Source: Ignavibacteriales bacterium (lineage in GTDB: Bacteria > Bacteroidota > Ignavibacteria > UBA10030). From it: DNA of 64,000 nucleotides. Each line of letters begins with the position of its first letter. Position 1 is the first letter of the stretch. Position numbers and translations under genes: made by a program. Shown here piece after piece: positions 1 to 9,748 of the stretch. The notes beneath the pieces were generated by a model, which saw only the letters and a program-made list of their open reading frames with translations, was not told where the DNA came from and did no database searches. Location of the stretch: NCBI GenBank assembly GCA_026390575.1, contig JAPLFR010000015.1:43101-107100 (forward strand), read 5' to 3'.

Positions 1-26
1 GCATTCCTATTCATTGTCCATTTCAT
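1..26 (-). CDS. 5' end of an unidentified gene (partial)
   Basis: An ATG on the minus strand at 24-26 is preceded by a strong ribosome binding site (GGAGGAG, 36-42) nine bases upstream. Only eight codons lie inside the window (MKWTMNRN), so the product cannot be named. It lies downstream of rseP in the same orientation, about 90 bases after its stop, and may belong to the same transcription unit. Confidence 0.5.
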
Positions 27-116
27 GGTGTGTAACTCCTCCGTATTGTTTGTTTTCTCTACTAGTATAGCCGATGGAGCAATAAAAAACGTTGACAACT
101 ATCACACAGACAGGGT

Positions 117-1430
117 TTAAAAATTCACGACATCATTATAAAGAACGAACGCCATAAATACAAGCAGCAAGATAAACCCTGCTTGTTGAATGGCAATTCT
201 TACTTTACTTGGTACTTCCCGCCTAAACACAGCCTCATAGACGAGAAAGACAAGATGTCCTCCATCGAGTGCTGGGAATGGAAGAATATTCAGCAAAGCA
301 AGACTAATACTTAATAAGCTGATGAATCCGAAGAACTCCAAGACGCCAGTATCAGCAGAGCGCTTTGCCAACTGAGCAATCTTTATAGGTCCGCCCATCG
401 ATTTACTAAGCGAAGCTTTTCCTGCTACTATTTGGTATATATTGGAAAGAAACAGAACGCTTATTGTTTTTAATTCTCTCATACTAATCGGAAGAGCTTC
501 GAAGAAGGAATATTGTTCGTGAATGATTGGTCCCTGATATACTCGATCTAAAGAAACTCCAATGCGTCCTTCGGCAGTTGGCTTTACATGCGCATTCATT
601 TTCTGATTTCCACGTGCCCATGACAGCAAAATTTCTTTCCCGGCATTTGTTCGAATCGCTTCCTGGAGTGAACCAAAGCTCACTGGTTTTTCGTTCACCG
701 CAAGAAGTGTATCTCCGGGCTGTAAGCCAATCTGTTCAGCTGGCTTTCCATGCTCCACAAGATCTACAACAGGAACGAACCCAGCAGGGAAAACGCCAAA
801 TCGTTCTTCAGTAAAATCTGGCAGTTCTGAACGACGGATAAAAAAAGTATTGACTGTACCGGAACGTTGTATCTGTATCGTTAAATCATGTGCCACCGAT
901 TCTGTATACAGCGTGCTTTCAATTTCATCCCACTGTTTCATAGGATGATTATTGATGGAAACGAATTTATCGCCCATGTGCAAACCGGATTTTGCGGCGG
1001 GACTATTTGGTTCTACATAACCGATTTCCGTCACAGGGTGAATCGTCTTGCCCTGATGGAAAATTATTCCCCAAAAAATTAAAATAGCGAGCAAAAGATT
1101 CATAATGACACCAGCGGAAATAACGATCATGCGCTGCCATATAGGCTTCGAACGAAACTCCCATGGTTGCGGCTCTTTATTCAAAAATTCATTGTCGAAG
1201 CTCTCGTCGATCATACCGGCAATCTTCACATAGCCGCCAATGGGAACCCATGAAATACAGTAATCGGTTTCGCCAATTTTTTTGCCAAACGCGCGCGGCG
1301 GAAATCCTAAACTGAAGGTATCGACACGCATCTTAAAAAACTTGGCGGCAAGGAAGTGTCCCAGTTCGTGCACCAGTACAAGAATACCAATCGTGATGAT
1401 AAAATAGAATATCGTACTTACTATCGCCAT
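117..1430 (-). CDS. rseP: RIP-type site-2 zinc metalloprotease (RseP family)
   Basis: Inner-membrane M50 protease that cuts transmembrane substrates such as anti-sigma factors after a first periplasmic cut. The zinc motif HELGH sits in the first membrane segment at residues 21-25. The second conserved motif (NILPFPALDGGH) lies about 45 residues from the C-terminus, just before the last membrane helix. Two PDZ-like domains lie between about residues 130 and 290, including the repeated pattern G-L-x-x-G-D. At 437 residues the length fits RseP with two PDZ domains. It follows dxr in the same direction with a gap of about 50 bases, so the two are probably co-transcribed; dxr-rseP neighbourhood is common in bacteria. 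The ATG start is preceded only by a weak ribosome binding site. Confidence 0.95.
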   Translation of the reverse strand: MAIVSTIFYFIITIGILVLVHELGHFLAAKFFKMRVDTFSLGFPPRAFGKKIGETDYCISWVPIGGYVKIAGMIDESFDNEFLNKEPQPWEFRSKPIWQRMIVISAGVIMNLLLAILIFWGIIFHQGKTIHPVTEIGYVEPNSPAAKSGLHMGDKFVSINNHPMKQWDEIESTLYTESVAHDLTIQIQRSGTVNTFFIRRSELPDFTEERFGVFPAGFVPVVDLVEHGKPAEQIGLQPGDTLLAVNEKPVSFGSLQEAIRTNAGKEILLSWARGNQKMNAHVKPTAEGRIGVSLDRVYQGPIIHEQYSFFEALPISMRELKTISVLFLSNIYQIVAGKASLSKSMGGPIKIAQLAKRSADTGVLEFFGFISLLSISLALLNILPFPALDGGHLVFLVYEAVFRREVPSKVRIAIQQAGFILLLVFMAFVLYNDVVNF

Positions 1431-1483
1431 AAATTTAATTCACTCTTGTTTTTATTATTGTGTAAGCTCTTTAACACTGCAGG

Positions 1484-2638
1484 TTACAATAAAGTTCGGA
1501 CATATTCGCGCGTATTATGGTCGCTTTGAAATGTGTGTTCAAGATCAGGCGAAACGTGGTTTGTTTGTTTGGCAAGCGCCTGCTCAATGAGTTCTGGAAT
1601 TCGGCAAAATGTAATTTTCTTTTCTAAAAAAGCCTGCACTGCAACTTCATTTGCCGCATTCATAATGGCGGGAGCAGTTCCGCCCAACGCCATTGCATCG
1701 TATGCTAATTGCAGGCAGCGAAATTTATTGCGGTCAGGCGCAAAAAATGTCATCGAGTGCAACTTTGGAAAATCTACATGGTTGCCGCTCATCGGGCATC
1801 GTTCAGGATATGTTAATGCGTATTGAATCGGAAGTTTCATATCCGGTACGCCAAGCTGAGCTTTTATGGAACCATCCACGAACTCGACCATCGAATGAAT
1901 AATGGATTGCGGGTGAATGACAACATCAATGCGTTCTACCGGAAGACCAAAGAGCCAGCGCGCTTCAATCACTTCCAAACCCTTGTTCATCAATGTGGCT
2001 GAGTCGATGGTAATCTTATTTCCCATTTTCCAATTAGGATGATTCAGCGCTTGTTCAACTGTAATCGATGCGAATGTATCTTGAGGCGTGTTCAGAAGCG
2101 GTCCGCCGGATGCTGTCAGGATAATCCTGTTCGCGCTGTTCCGATCTTCGCCTACAAGACATTGCAGAATAGCGCTGTGCTCACTATCAATGGGAACGAG
2201 ATGAACACCGTATTCCTTGACTAACGAAGTAACAAGGTCTCCGGCAACGACAAGTGTCTCTTTGTTCGCGAGTGCAATGTGTTTTCGATGTTTGATTGCC
2301 TCGACGGTCGGCTTCAATCCGGCAAACCCGACAATGGAGTTGATGACGAGATCGACATCATCCCTGCGAACAATTTCCAGCAATCCCTCGCGGCCGGCGA
2401 GTACTTCCACCGAATCGCCAACTATCGATCGCAACACTGCAGCTTTGGCTTCGTCTAACACGACAACACCGCGCGGGTGAAAATGCGCAATCTGATTTTG
2501 CAGCAGTTCGATGTTGGTATTAGTTGTAAGATAAGTAATGCTGAATCTGTCTGCGAGATTATGAATAACTGAAAGGCAGTTCCGGCCGATAGATCCGGTT
2601 GAACCAAGGATAGCAATATGCTTTGGATTCTGACTCAT
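1484..2638 (-). CDS. dxr: 1-deoxy-D-xylulose 5-phosphate reductoisomerase
   Basis: Cytoplasmic enzyme converting 1-deoxy-D-xylulose 5-phosphate to 2-C-methyl-D-erythritol 4-phosphate with NADPH, the committed step of the non-mevalonate isoprenoid pathway. The NADPH-binding loop GSTGSIG is at residues 12-18. The catalytic and metal-binding segments ANKETLV, IDSEHSAI and SATLMNKGLEVIEA follow in the usual order. At 384 residues it has normal family length with no break. It heads a minus-strand pair with rseP. The start is the ATG before the Rossmann segment; the ribosome binding site is poor. Confidence 0.97.
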   Translation of the reverse strand: MSQNPKHIAILGSTGSIGRNCLSVIHNLADRFSITYLTTNTNIELLQNQIAHFHPRGVVVLDEAKAAVLRSIVGDSVEVLAGREGLLEIVRRDDVDLVINSIVGFAGLKPTVEAIKHRKHIALANKETLVVAGDLVTSLVKEYGVHLVPIDSEHSAILQCLVGEDRNSANRIILTASGGPLLNTPQDTFASITVEQALNHPNWKMGNKITIDSATLMNKGLEVIEARWLFGLPVERIDVVIHPQSIIHSMVEFVDGSIKAQLGVPDMKLPIQYALTYPERCPMSGNHVDFPKLHSMTFFAPDRNKFRCLQLAYDAMALGGTAPAIMNAANEVAVQAFLEKKITFCRIPELIEQALAKQTNHVSPDLEHTFQSDHNTREYVRTLL

Positions 2639-2824
2639 GCTGCTGTTTCAAGGTAATCAAATTCGCTAGGCATGTCAAGGAAGGCGATTAACAGGTAGTG
2701 TTAACATAGTCGGACAAATCGGACTGACCGCACTACACCGAGTCACTACCAATTGACGCAATCCATCATCGCAAATCGAAATTGCTTTTTGTATATTGAC
2801 GGAGAATAAAGTAGAAAGTAGAAA

Positions 2825-4660
2825 GTGAAAAGTAAAAATAAAATTTGGATAGTATTCTTGTTTGGGATTCTTACACTTTTCCAATTCGCTCGCGCTCAGG
2901 AAACCGATAAACTCATGAAGCTTCGTCTCGCGCAGGGATTTGAAGAAGCTGGCGAATGGGAACGTGCAGTAGCTCTCTACGAAGACCTGAGCACATTAGA
3001 ACCAACTAATTTTTTATTCCTCGATGGACTCCAGCGCAGTTACACGCAAATCAAAGAGTACGGCAAAGCTATCAACGTTATTCGCCGATGGCTGATCATT
3101 CAACCGCGAGATATCAGTAAGATGACAACCCTCGGCGGGCTCTATTATGATTCCGGTAACGAGGCGGCCGCCGACTCGGTGTGGAAATCGGTCATTGCCA
3201 TCGATCCGCGAAATGTGCAAATGTACCGCGTTGTTGCCAACGAAATGCTGCAGCACCGGATGTATGATCAATGCATCCGCGTTTATCTTGACGGACGTTC
3301 GATGAGTAAGAGTGACGCAGCATTTGCAGATGAATTAGGAAATCTTTACACGGCGCTTCAGCAGTACACATCTGCAACAAAAGAATATCTCCGTCTCATC
3401 AAGGCAACACCGGATCAATTGCCTTTTATTCAGTCGCGCCTTAGTGCTTTTACTTCAAAACCGGAAGGTCTCAGTGCCGCATCCGAGACGGTAAGGGATG
3501 AATTGAAAAACTTGCCGGACAATATCGCTCTGCACAGATTGTATGCGTGGCTCTTATCAGAGGAACGGCGCTACGATACAGCATTGGAGCAATATCGTAT
3601 CATCGATCGTCTCTCGAACGCGAAAGGGAATGAACTCTACAATTTTGCCCAGCGGTTACATCAAGAACGAGCATACAAAACGGCAGCGGAAGCATTCAAA
3701 GAAGTTATTGATGAGCATAAAAGTCCTCAGCTTCTTCCCTATGCACGTTTCGGATATGCTCGAGCACTTGAAGAACCTATTGGTCTGACGGATACGGCGG
3801 CATCGTCGTCAGGATCACAGCTCACGTACAGCAACTCGATTCCATTGTATGAATCGATTGCTGCCGAATATGCGAATTCCGAACTCGCCGCTCAATCATT
3901 GTATCGTATCGGCGTCATCAAGTTTGAAAAACTCTTCGATCTTGATGGTGCGCTCAATGCATTCAACCGATTGAAAGACGTACCGTCAACAATAAATATT
4001 TCTCATGATGCTGTGCTCAAGAGTGGTGATATACAAATTGCGCGGAACAATCTTACCGAAGCACGGAAAGAATATGAACGGCTGAGCAAGATTTCACTGG
4101 TGGTGTATCAAGACCAGGCGGCATTCAAATTAGCGGAACTGGATTACTTCGAGGCAAAGTTCGATACGGCATTATCAATGCTGAAGCGATTCAATACGAA
4201 TCTCACGACGGATTTAACGAATGACGCATTGCAGCTGCAATACTTTATTCAGGAAAATAATACTTCTGCACCGCAAGCGTTGACCGAGTTTGCCAAAGCC
4301 GACTTGATGATGCGCCAGCGTAAATACTCGGAGTCGCTCATGCAGTTTCAAGATATTGTCAAACACTATTCAACCGCATTGTTGGTGGATGACGCGATGA
4401 TGAAGGTTGGTGAGTTGCATCTTTTATTGAATCGTCCCAATGAAGCAATAACGGCGTTTCGTTTTATTGCCGACTCAATTCAGTTGAGCATTCTCAAAGA
4501 CCGGGCGCAGTTAAGGATCGCAGAAATTTATCAAACGGTTTTGAACGACAAAGCACAAGCGATTGAAGCGTACGAAAAACTGCTTGCACAATTTCCAAAT
4601 TCTCTTTATGCGGAAGAATCCCGGAAGAGAATACGGCTCTTGAGGGGAGATAATCTGTAA
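2825..4660 (+). CDS. Exported tetratricopeptide-repeat protein
   Basis: A 611-residue protein with an N-terminal signal peptide (hydrophobic WIVFLFGILTLFQ, then ARAQ as a likely cleavage site near residue 24). The rest is helical repeats resembling TPR units, for example the motifs around residues 42-60, 440-530 and 560-600 with the A-x-x-x-Y-E-x-L pattern. The C-terminal repeats resemble those of YbgF/BamD-type outer-membrane assembly scaffolds, so a periplasmic protein-protein scaffold is likely. No catalytic domain is visible. The chosen start is GTG at 2825, because it immediately precedes the basic residues and hydrophobic core of the signal peptide. It is transcribed alone and ends at a bidirectional terminator shared with the convergent hydA operon. 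Confidence 0.8.
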   Translation: MKSKNKIWIVFLFGILTLFQFARAQETDKLMKLRLAQGFEEAGEWERAVALYEDLSTLEPTNFLFLDGLQRSYTQIKEYGKAINVIRRWLIIQPRDISKMTTLGGLYYDSGNEAAADSVWKSVIAIDPRNVQMYRVVANEMLQHRMYDQCIRVYLDGRSMSKSDAAFADELGNLYTALQQYTSATKEYLRLIKATPDQLPFIQSRLSAFTSKPEGLSAASETVRDELKNLPDNIALHRLYAWLLSEERRYDTALEQYRIIDRLSNAKGNELYNFAQRLHQERAYKTAAEAFKEVIDEHKSPQLLPYARFGYARALEEPIGLTDTAASSSGSQLTYSNSIPLYESIAAEYANSELAAQSLYRIGVIKFEKLFDLDGALNAFNRLKDVPSTINISHDAVLKSGDIQIARNNLTEARKEYERLSKISLVVYQDQAAFKLAELDYFEAKFDTALSMLKRFNTNLTTDLTNDALQLQYFIQENNTSAPQALTEFAKADLMMRQRKYSESLMQFQDIVKHYSTALLVDDAMMKVGELHLLLNRPNEAITAFRFIADSIQLSILKDRAQLRIAEIYQTVLNDKAQAIEAYEKLLAQFPNSLYAEESRKRIRLLRGDNL

Positions 4661-4664
4661 TAAA

Positions 4665-4693
4665 CAAAAGGCTCAGATTCTCTGAGCCTTTTG
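4665..4693. terminator. Bidirectional rho-independent terminator
   Basis: A perfect 13-base stem (CAAAAGGCTCAGA paired with TCTGAGCCTTTTG) closes a three-base loop. T-rich ends on both strands let it serve both the TPR gene (plus) and hydA (minus), which converge here. Confidence 0.85.
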
Positions 4694-4713
4694 TTGCATT
4701 TACTTCCATGATA

Positions 4714-4746
4714 ACCAATCCGACCGCTTAAAGCGATCGGATTGGT
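4714..4746. terminator. Second long hairpin between convergent genes
   Basis: A 16-base stem (ACCAATCCGACCGCTT with AAGCGATCGGATTGGT) has one mismatch and a one-base loop. It lies four bases after the hydA stop. No long T-run follows directly, so it may act with the neighbouring terminator or protect the hydA mRNA end. Confidence 0.5.
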
Positions 4747-4750
4747 GTAC

Positions 4751-6577
4751 CTATAATGCGTGTTCCGTTTCTTTCTTTTTCTTTTCCACTCCATTTGTTT
4801 TCCAAACAAAGATCCCGCGTTTCTCATAATGTGTATGGAGAAGATGATGGGAAAGATGTCCCAAGGGTTCTTTCAGGAACTCTTTGTACAACGCAGCGAC
4901 CTGAGTATTCTCATGCGACTTGCGAATTGGTTTGTTTGCATCTTCCAGATAAATGGATTCGGCTCTTTTCTTTCTTATTGCCCATGTTGTTGGAATCGGC
5001 TGGCCACCGCCGCCAAGACATCCGCCCGGGCATGTCATCACTTCGATGAATGCGTACGGTGATTCCTTCTTTTCTATTTGTTCGAAAAGCTTCCGCGCAT
5101 TACCCAGCGTGTGTGCAACTGCAACTTTGACTTTCGTACCGTTCATATCAACTTCAGCTTCTTTGATTCCCTCCATACCGCGAACAGCCGTGAAATTGAT
5201 GTTCGCAAGCGGCTTACCGGTCACTACTTCATACGCAGTTCTGAGTGCGGCTTCCATAACACCGCCTGTTGCGCCAAAAATCACTGCAGCGCCCGTCGAT
5301 TCGCCCAACGGGTTGTCAAATTCTTCGGCTGGAAGATGAGAAAATTGAATTCCAGATTCCTTAAACATCCGGGCAAGCTCTCTTGTCGTCAATACATAAT
5401 CGACATCATAAAACGCATCGTCTTGCGACCATCCTTTTTTATCTTTCCAATGCTCAAAGGCACTCATCATCTCGGGACGCTTTGCTTCATATTTCTTCGC
5501 TGTGCATGGCATAATGGAAACAACGACCATCTTTCGCGGATCGATTCCCATCTTCGCAGCATAGTACGTTTTCGCTACAGAGCCGAACATTTGCTGCGGT
5601 GATTTGCAAGTAGACAGATGTGCGAGAGAATTCGGGAAAAAATGCTCTGCAAATTTTATCCATCCCGGTGAGCAGGAGGTGATCATCGGCAGAGTACCTT
5701 TGTTGGTGATGCGTTTGATTAATTCATGCCCTTCTTCCATAATTGTTAAATCGGCAGTGAATTGTGTATCGAAAACTTTGTTAAAGCCGAGCCGGCGCAA
5801 ACCTGCAACCATTTTTCCCGTTACAAGACTTCCGGACTCCATTCCCATCGCTTCACCAATACCAACGCGAATAGCCGGTGCAGTCTGCACGACAACAACT
5901 TTGTCCGGATTCATGAGTTCTTCAAACACATTGTCTGTGTCATCACGTTCGACGATGGCGCCGGTAGGACACACGAGCGCGCATTGCCCGCAATTCGTAC
6001 AGGCAACATTCCCAAGCCCTTTTTCCATATAGGTCGTGACTTTTGTTCTGATGCCGCGTCCGGAGAGACCGATAGCATATACTGTTTGAACAGTGCCGCA
6101 GACAGCTATACACCTGCCGCACAAGATGCACTTGTTCGGATCTCTGATGATGGAAGACGAGGTCTCGTCACAGAGTTGTTCTTTTTTGGTACGAACAAAT
6201 TGACCGTCTTTTATACCAAGATCAGAAGCAATCGTCTGCAATTCGCAGTTCTGATTGCGCAAACATGAAAGACAGTCTTTTGGATGATTGGCAAGAATCA
6301 ATTCGACGTTCGTTTTTCTTGCATCACGGATACGTGCCGAGTTTGTCGCAATCTCGGTTCCTTCATGTACACAAGCAGTGCAGGAGCGAACAAGCGACCG
6401 CGCACCTTTCACTTCAACGACACAAACTCCGCATGAAGAATTTCGAGAAACATCTTCAAGATAGCAGAGTGTTGGTATTTCAATTCCAGCGCGTTTGCAG
6501 GCATCGAGTATTGTTATACCATCGGGAGCCTGGTAATCGGTACCGTTAATTTTAATATTGATCATCTTCGTTTCCAT
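4751..6577 (-). CDS. hydA: [FeFe]-hydrogenase catalytic subunit (HydA/HndD type)
   Basis: Catalytic subunit of a soluble multimeric [FeFe]-hydrogenase. From the N-terminus there is a plant-type [2Fe-2S] domain (about residues 5-80, cysteines in CYLEDVSRNSSCGVC), a His-ligated [4Fe-4S] segment (HPKDCLSCLRNQNCELQ), and two classical [4Fe-4S] motifs (CILCGRCIAVC and CTNCGQCALVCP). The H-cluster domain follows with all three signatures: TSCSPGW, MPCTAKKYE and TCPGGCLGGGGQP. At 608 residues it matches HydA/HndD of trimeric enzymes. It is the last gene of hydC-hydB-hydA, nine bases after hydB. By family it oxidises or evolves H2 and passes electrons to HydB/HydC, which suggests flavin-based bifurcation between NAD(P) and ferredoxin. 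Direction in this organism is not decidable from sequence. Confidence 0.95.
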   Translation of the reverse strand: METKMINIKINGTDYQAPDGITILDACKRAGIEIPTLCYLEDVSRNSSCGVCVVEVKGARSLVRSCTACVHEGTEIATNSARIRDARKTNVELILANHPKDCLSCLRNQNCELQTIASDLGIKDGQFVRTKKEQLCDETSSSIIRDPNKCILCGRCIAVCGTVQTVYAIGLSGRGIRTKVTTYMEKGLGNVACTNCGQCALVCPTGAIVERDDTDNVFEELMNPDKVVVVQTAPAIRVGIGEAMGMESGSLVTGKMVAGLRRLGFNKVFDTQFTADLTIMEEGHELIKRITNKGTLPMITSCSPGWIKFAEHFFPNSLAHLSTCKSPQQMFGSVAKTYYAAKMGIDPRKMVVVSIMPCTAKKYEAKRPEMMSAFEHWKDKKGWSQDDAFYDVDYVLTTRELARMFKESGIQFSHLPAEEFDNPLGESTGAAVIFGATGGVMEAALRTAYEVVTGKPLANINFTAVRGMEGIKEAEVDMNGTKVKVAVAHTLGNARKLFEQIEKKESPYAFIEVMTCPGGCLGGGGQPIPTTWAIRKKRAESIYLEDANKPIRKSHENTQVAALYKEFLKEPLGHLSHHLLHTHYEKRGIFVWKTNGVEKKKKETEHAL

Positions 6578-6586
6578 GGGATCCTC

Positions 6587-9500
6587 TTAGTTTTCCTCTT
6601 CTTGGTGGCATTTGACATCGCATCGCAGACAACGGGCAGCTTCCTGCAGGGCTTCTTCGCCGGAATATCCGCCGAGAACTTCCTGGAAGCTTGAAATGCG
6701 CTCCTTGACGGGAAGTTTTTTTGGATCGATTTTTTTGCCGCCTTCCGGTTCAGGGATCACTTCATCTTTGTATTTGAAATCCCTGAATAAACGGTGGAAT
6801 CGTTTCTCCTTCATGAGATCAATATCGATTGCTTCTGCTGCCTGGCGGGCAAGTCCCATAGCTTCGGAAACCGTTGCCGGTCCGGTCACTGCATCGCCAC
6901 CTGCATAGACCTTCGATAAGTTGGTACGACAGCTTGGCTGCTGCACTTTGATTGAACCATTCTTTCGGAGTTCCAAGCCGATTTCCTTTGCAGATTCAAA
7001 TTCAACTTTCTCACCGACGGAAAGAATAATCGTATTGCATTCCACAATTGCTGTCTCGCCGGTTTCTATCGGTTTCTTTCGTCCAGTATTATCAAAGCCA
7101 TCAAATTTCATTTTGTGAATTTCAAGGCCTGTGACTCTTCCTTTTATATCACTAATGACTCGATGAGGTGCAGACAAAAACATAAATCGGATATTCTCAT
7201 CTATGGCATCTTTAATTTCATGCGCATTTGCCGGCATTTCATCTTTATCGCGGCGATAGACGATTGTTACATCAGCACCAAGCCGCAGACATGAACGTGC
7301 AGCATCAATTGCCACATTGCCAGCGCCGACCACAACCACTTTCTTTCCAACGTGAAGTTTCTTCCCGCTGGCAAATTCCTCAAGGAATTCATAACCTTGA
7401 AGAACTCCTGCAAGATGGTTGCCCGGAATATCAAGTTCAATATCTTTCTGGGCACCGATGGCAAGGAAGACAGCATCGTTTTGCTTTTGCAGATTTTTAA
7501 AGGACAATTCTTTGCCAATACGCGTATGGAAAACGAACTTGACTCCAAGCTTTTTAAAGAGTTCGAGTTCCTTGTTGAGACCGTCCTTCGGAAGACGATA
7601 TGCGGGAATTCCATATTGCAGAATTCCACCGGCCTTTGCATGGTTATCATACACGGTGACGCTGTGGCCTAGACGAACAAGAAAATATGCTGCTGTCAAT
7701 CCTGCAGGTCCTGCCCCAACAATGGCAACTTTCTTCCCAGTAGGTGATAGTTTTTCTTTGATCAGCCGTTGATAAATTTCTCGCTCCTTGCCCATTTTGT
7801 ACATCGTATCTGCAAGGTAACGGTGAATATCGCCTTGTGAGACCGGATCATCCACCATATCTCTGCGGCATCGCATCTGGCAATGGAAATAGCAAATTCT
7901 TCCAACCGTACCCGGCAGGGGATTATCACGCAGTGTCAGTTCAAATGCTTCTTCGATCCGTCCTTCTTTTAACAATTGAAGGTACCCAGGAATATTCATA
8001 TGCATGGGGCAGCTGTTTTCACAGAGCGCCATAAACAAACTTTCACACACACCGGCTTTACACCGCTTTTGGATTATATGTTTTTCGTATTCATCACGGA
8101 AGTAACGCAACGTGCTCAAGACGGGATTCGAACTCGTTTGTCCCAATCCACAAAGCGCAGAATCCCGAATCACATATGCTAATCGCTCAAGTGTGTCGAG
8201 ATCTTGCATCGTCGCTTCGCCGCGTGTGATTTTATTGAGAAGTGCGAGTGCTTGCGCAAGTCCTTCACGGCAGGGTGTGCACTTCCCGCACGATTCAGAA
8301 TACGTCACTTCAACGAAGTACCTCGCAACATCCACCATACAATTGTCCTGATCCATCACAACCATACCGCCGGAGCCCATAATTGTGCCCAGCTTTGTGA
8401 GGGATTCATAATCAACCGGAGTATTGAAGTGTTCAACCGGGATGCATCCGCCTGATGGACCGCCCGTTTGTACTGCACGAATTTTCTTTTTGTTTCCCGT
8501 TCCTTCGCCCATCTGATAGATAATGTTTTCCAGCGGTGTACCAAGCGGCAGTTCAACAAGACCGGTGTTCTTTATTTTTCCGACAAGTGAAAAGACTTTT
8601 GTCCCCGTGCTCGTCTGTGTTCCAAACTTTGCAAATGCATCTCCGCCAATCGTGAGAATGAGAGGGATATTAATCCATGTCTCCACATTATTAATATTGG
8701 TCGGTTTACCCCAGAGTCCTTTTTGTGCGGGATACGGAGGCCGGGGAAGCGGTCGTCCGGCTCTGCCTTCGATCGAAGCGATGAGAGCAGTTTCCTCGCC
8801 GCACACAAATGCACCAGCTCCTTCCACATAGGACATGTCGAAACTAAATGAAGATCCGAAAATATTCTTGCCGAGTATTCCGTATTCCCTCGCAACGGCG
8901 ACCGCTTTTTTGAATCGTTCTACTGCAAGAGGATACTCTGCGCGCACATACATAATGCCTTCAGAAGCACCCATCACATATGCGCCAATCAGCATTCCCT
9001 CTATAAGGGCATGAGGATCGCTTTCAATTTCGTTCCGGTTCATATAAGCGCCGGGATCACCTTCATCCGCGTTGCAGATAATATATTTTTTATCTGTTTC
9101 GACTTTCTTCATCATTTCCCATTTGATAGCTGTCGGGAAACCTGCTCCGCCGCGACCGCGCAGTTTGGATTTCTTGACCTCATCGAGAACAGCATCAGGG
9201 GTCATTTGTGTTAATGCCTTCATCAAGGCGCTGTACCCGCCAACGGCGATGTATTCTTCAATATCTTCGGGATTAATCAATCCGGAATCGCGAAGGACGA
9301 TCTTCTTTTGCCCCTTGAAGAATGGAATTTCATTCCATAAAGGAACACTGCTCAGTCCGGTCCCAAACTCTACTCTGGATGTATAGAAATTCCAATTCTC
9401 GATTCTACACAGCGCCTTCTTCAGCGGTATCATACCCCTGCACAGACCATCAACAATACTCTCTGCATCTTTTGGGGTTACTTTATGTAAGATGACAAGC

Positions 9501-9748
9501 GGCTGTCCCGGCACATAACAATTGACAAGAGTCTCTTCGGCACAAAAACCAAAGCAGCCCACAGAGGTAAGTTGTATCTTCGCTCTTTTTGCTTTGATAG
9601 CTTTTTGCAGACTTTCGTACACTTCTTTTGCACCATTTCCGAGGCCGCATGTTCCCATGCCGACTGAAATTTTTGGAACAGGAGGAACAAACTTTGCCAT
9701 TCCCTCGTGCCGCAACTTTTCTAACATTGAAGCTTGCTGTATCTTCAT
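6587..9748 (-). CDS. hydB: Hydrogenase flavin subunit HydB fused to a GltD-like NADPH module
   Basis: A 1053-residue fusion. The N-terminal ~110 residues are a thioredoxin-like [2Fe-2S] domain (cysteines in GTCGLGN and GCFGFCAEE). A NuoF-type FMN/NADH domain follows with GRGGAGFPTAIKW and [12 protein letters not shown], then the [4Fe-4S] motif SCGKCTPCREG. Where many HydB proteins carry a two-cluster ferredoxin tail, this one continues into a glutamate-synthase small-subunit-like region. That region has cysteines in CENSCPMHMNIPGY and CYFHCQMRCRRD, an FAD loop VAIVGAGPAGLTAA, an NAD(P) loop VVVVGAGNVAIDAA followed by YRR typical of NADPH binding, and a closing C-x-x-C near the C-terminus. The start overlaps the hydC stop (ATGA). 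It could let the complex use both NADH and NADPH; this is an inference. Confidence 0.93.
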   Translation of the reverse strand: MKIQQASMLEKLRHEGMAKFVPPVPKISVGMGTCGLGNGAKEVYESLQKAIKAKRAKIQLTSVGCFGFCAEETLVNCYVPGQPLVILHKVTPKDAESIVDGLCRGMIPLKKALCRIENWNFYTSRVEFGTGLSSVPLWNEIPFFKGQKKIVLRDSGLINPEDIEEYIAVGGYSALMKALTQMTPDAVLDEVKKSKLRGRGGAGFPTAIKWEMMKKVETDKKYIICNADEGDPGAYMNRNEIESDPHALIEGMLIGAYVMGASEGIMYVRAEYPLAVERFKKAVAVAREYGILGKNIFGSSFSFDMSYVEGAGAFVCGEETALIASIEGRAGRPLPRPPYPAQKGLWGKPTNINNVETWINIPLILTIGGDAFAKFGTQTSTGTKVFSLVGKIKNTGLVELPLGTPLENIIYQMGEGTGNKKKIRAVQTGGPSGGCIPVEHFNTPVDYESLTKLGTIMGSGGMVVMDQDNCMVDVARYFVEVTYSESCGKCTPCREGLAQALALLNKITRGEATMQDLDTLERLAYVIRDSALCGLGQTSSNPVLSTLRYFRDEYEKHIIQKRCKAGVCESLFMALCENSCPMHMNIPGYLQLLKEGRIEEAFELTLRDNPLPGTVGRICYFHCQMRCRRDMVDDPVSQGDIHRYLADTMYKMGKEREIYQRLIKEKLSPTGKKVAIVGAGPAGLTAAYFLVRLGHSVTVYDNHAKAGGILQYGIPAYRLPKDGLNKELELFKKLGVKFVFHTRIGKELSFKNLQKQNDAVFLAIGAQKDIELDIPGNHLAGVLQGYEFLEEFASGKKLHVGKKVVVVGAGNVAIDAARSCLRLGADVTIVYRRDKDEMPANAHEIKDAIDENIRFMFLSAPHRVISDIKGRVTGLEIHKMKFDGFDNTGRKKPIETGETAIVECNTIILSVGEKVEFESAKEIGLELRKNGSIKVQQPSCRTNLSKVYAGGDAVTGPATVSEAMGLARQAAEAIDIDLMKEKRFHRLFRDFKYKDEVIPEPEGGKKIDPKKLPVKERISSFQEVLGGYSGEEALQEAARCLRCDVKCHQEEEN

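Noticed and set aside
2675..2884. 69-codon minus-strand frame between dxr and the TPR gene
   Set aside because: It overlaps the TPR signal-peptide region and has no recognisable features.
5078..5602. 174-codon plus-strand frame opposite hydA
   Set aside because: It is a shadow of the hydA reading frame with no ribosome binding site or family similarity.
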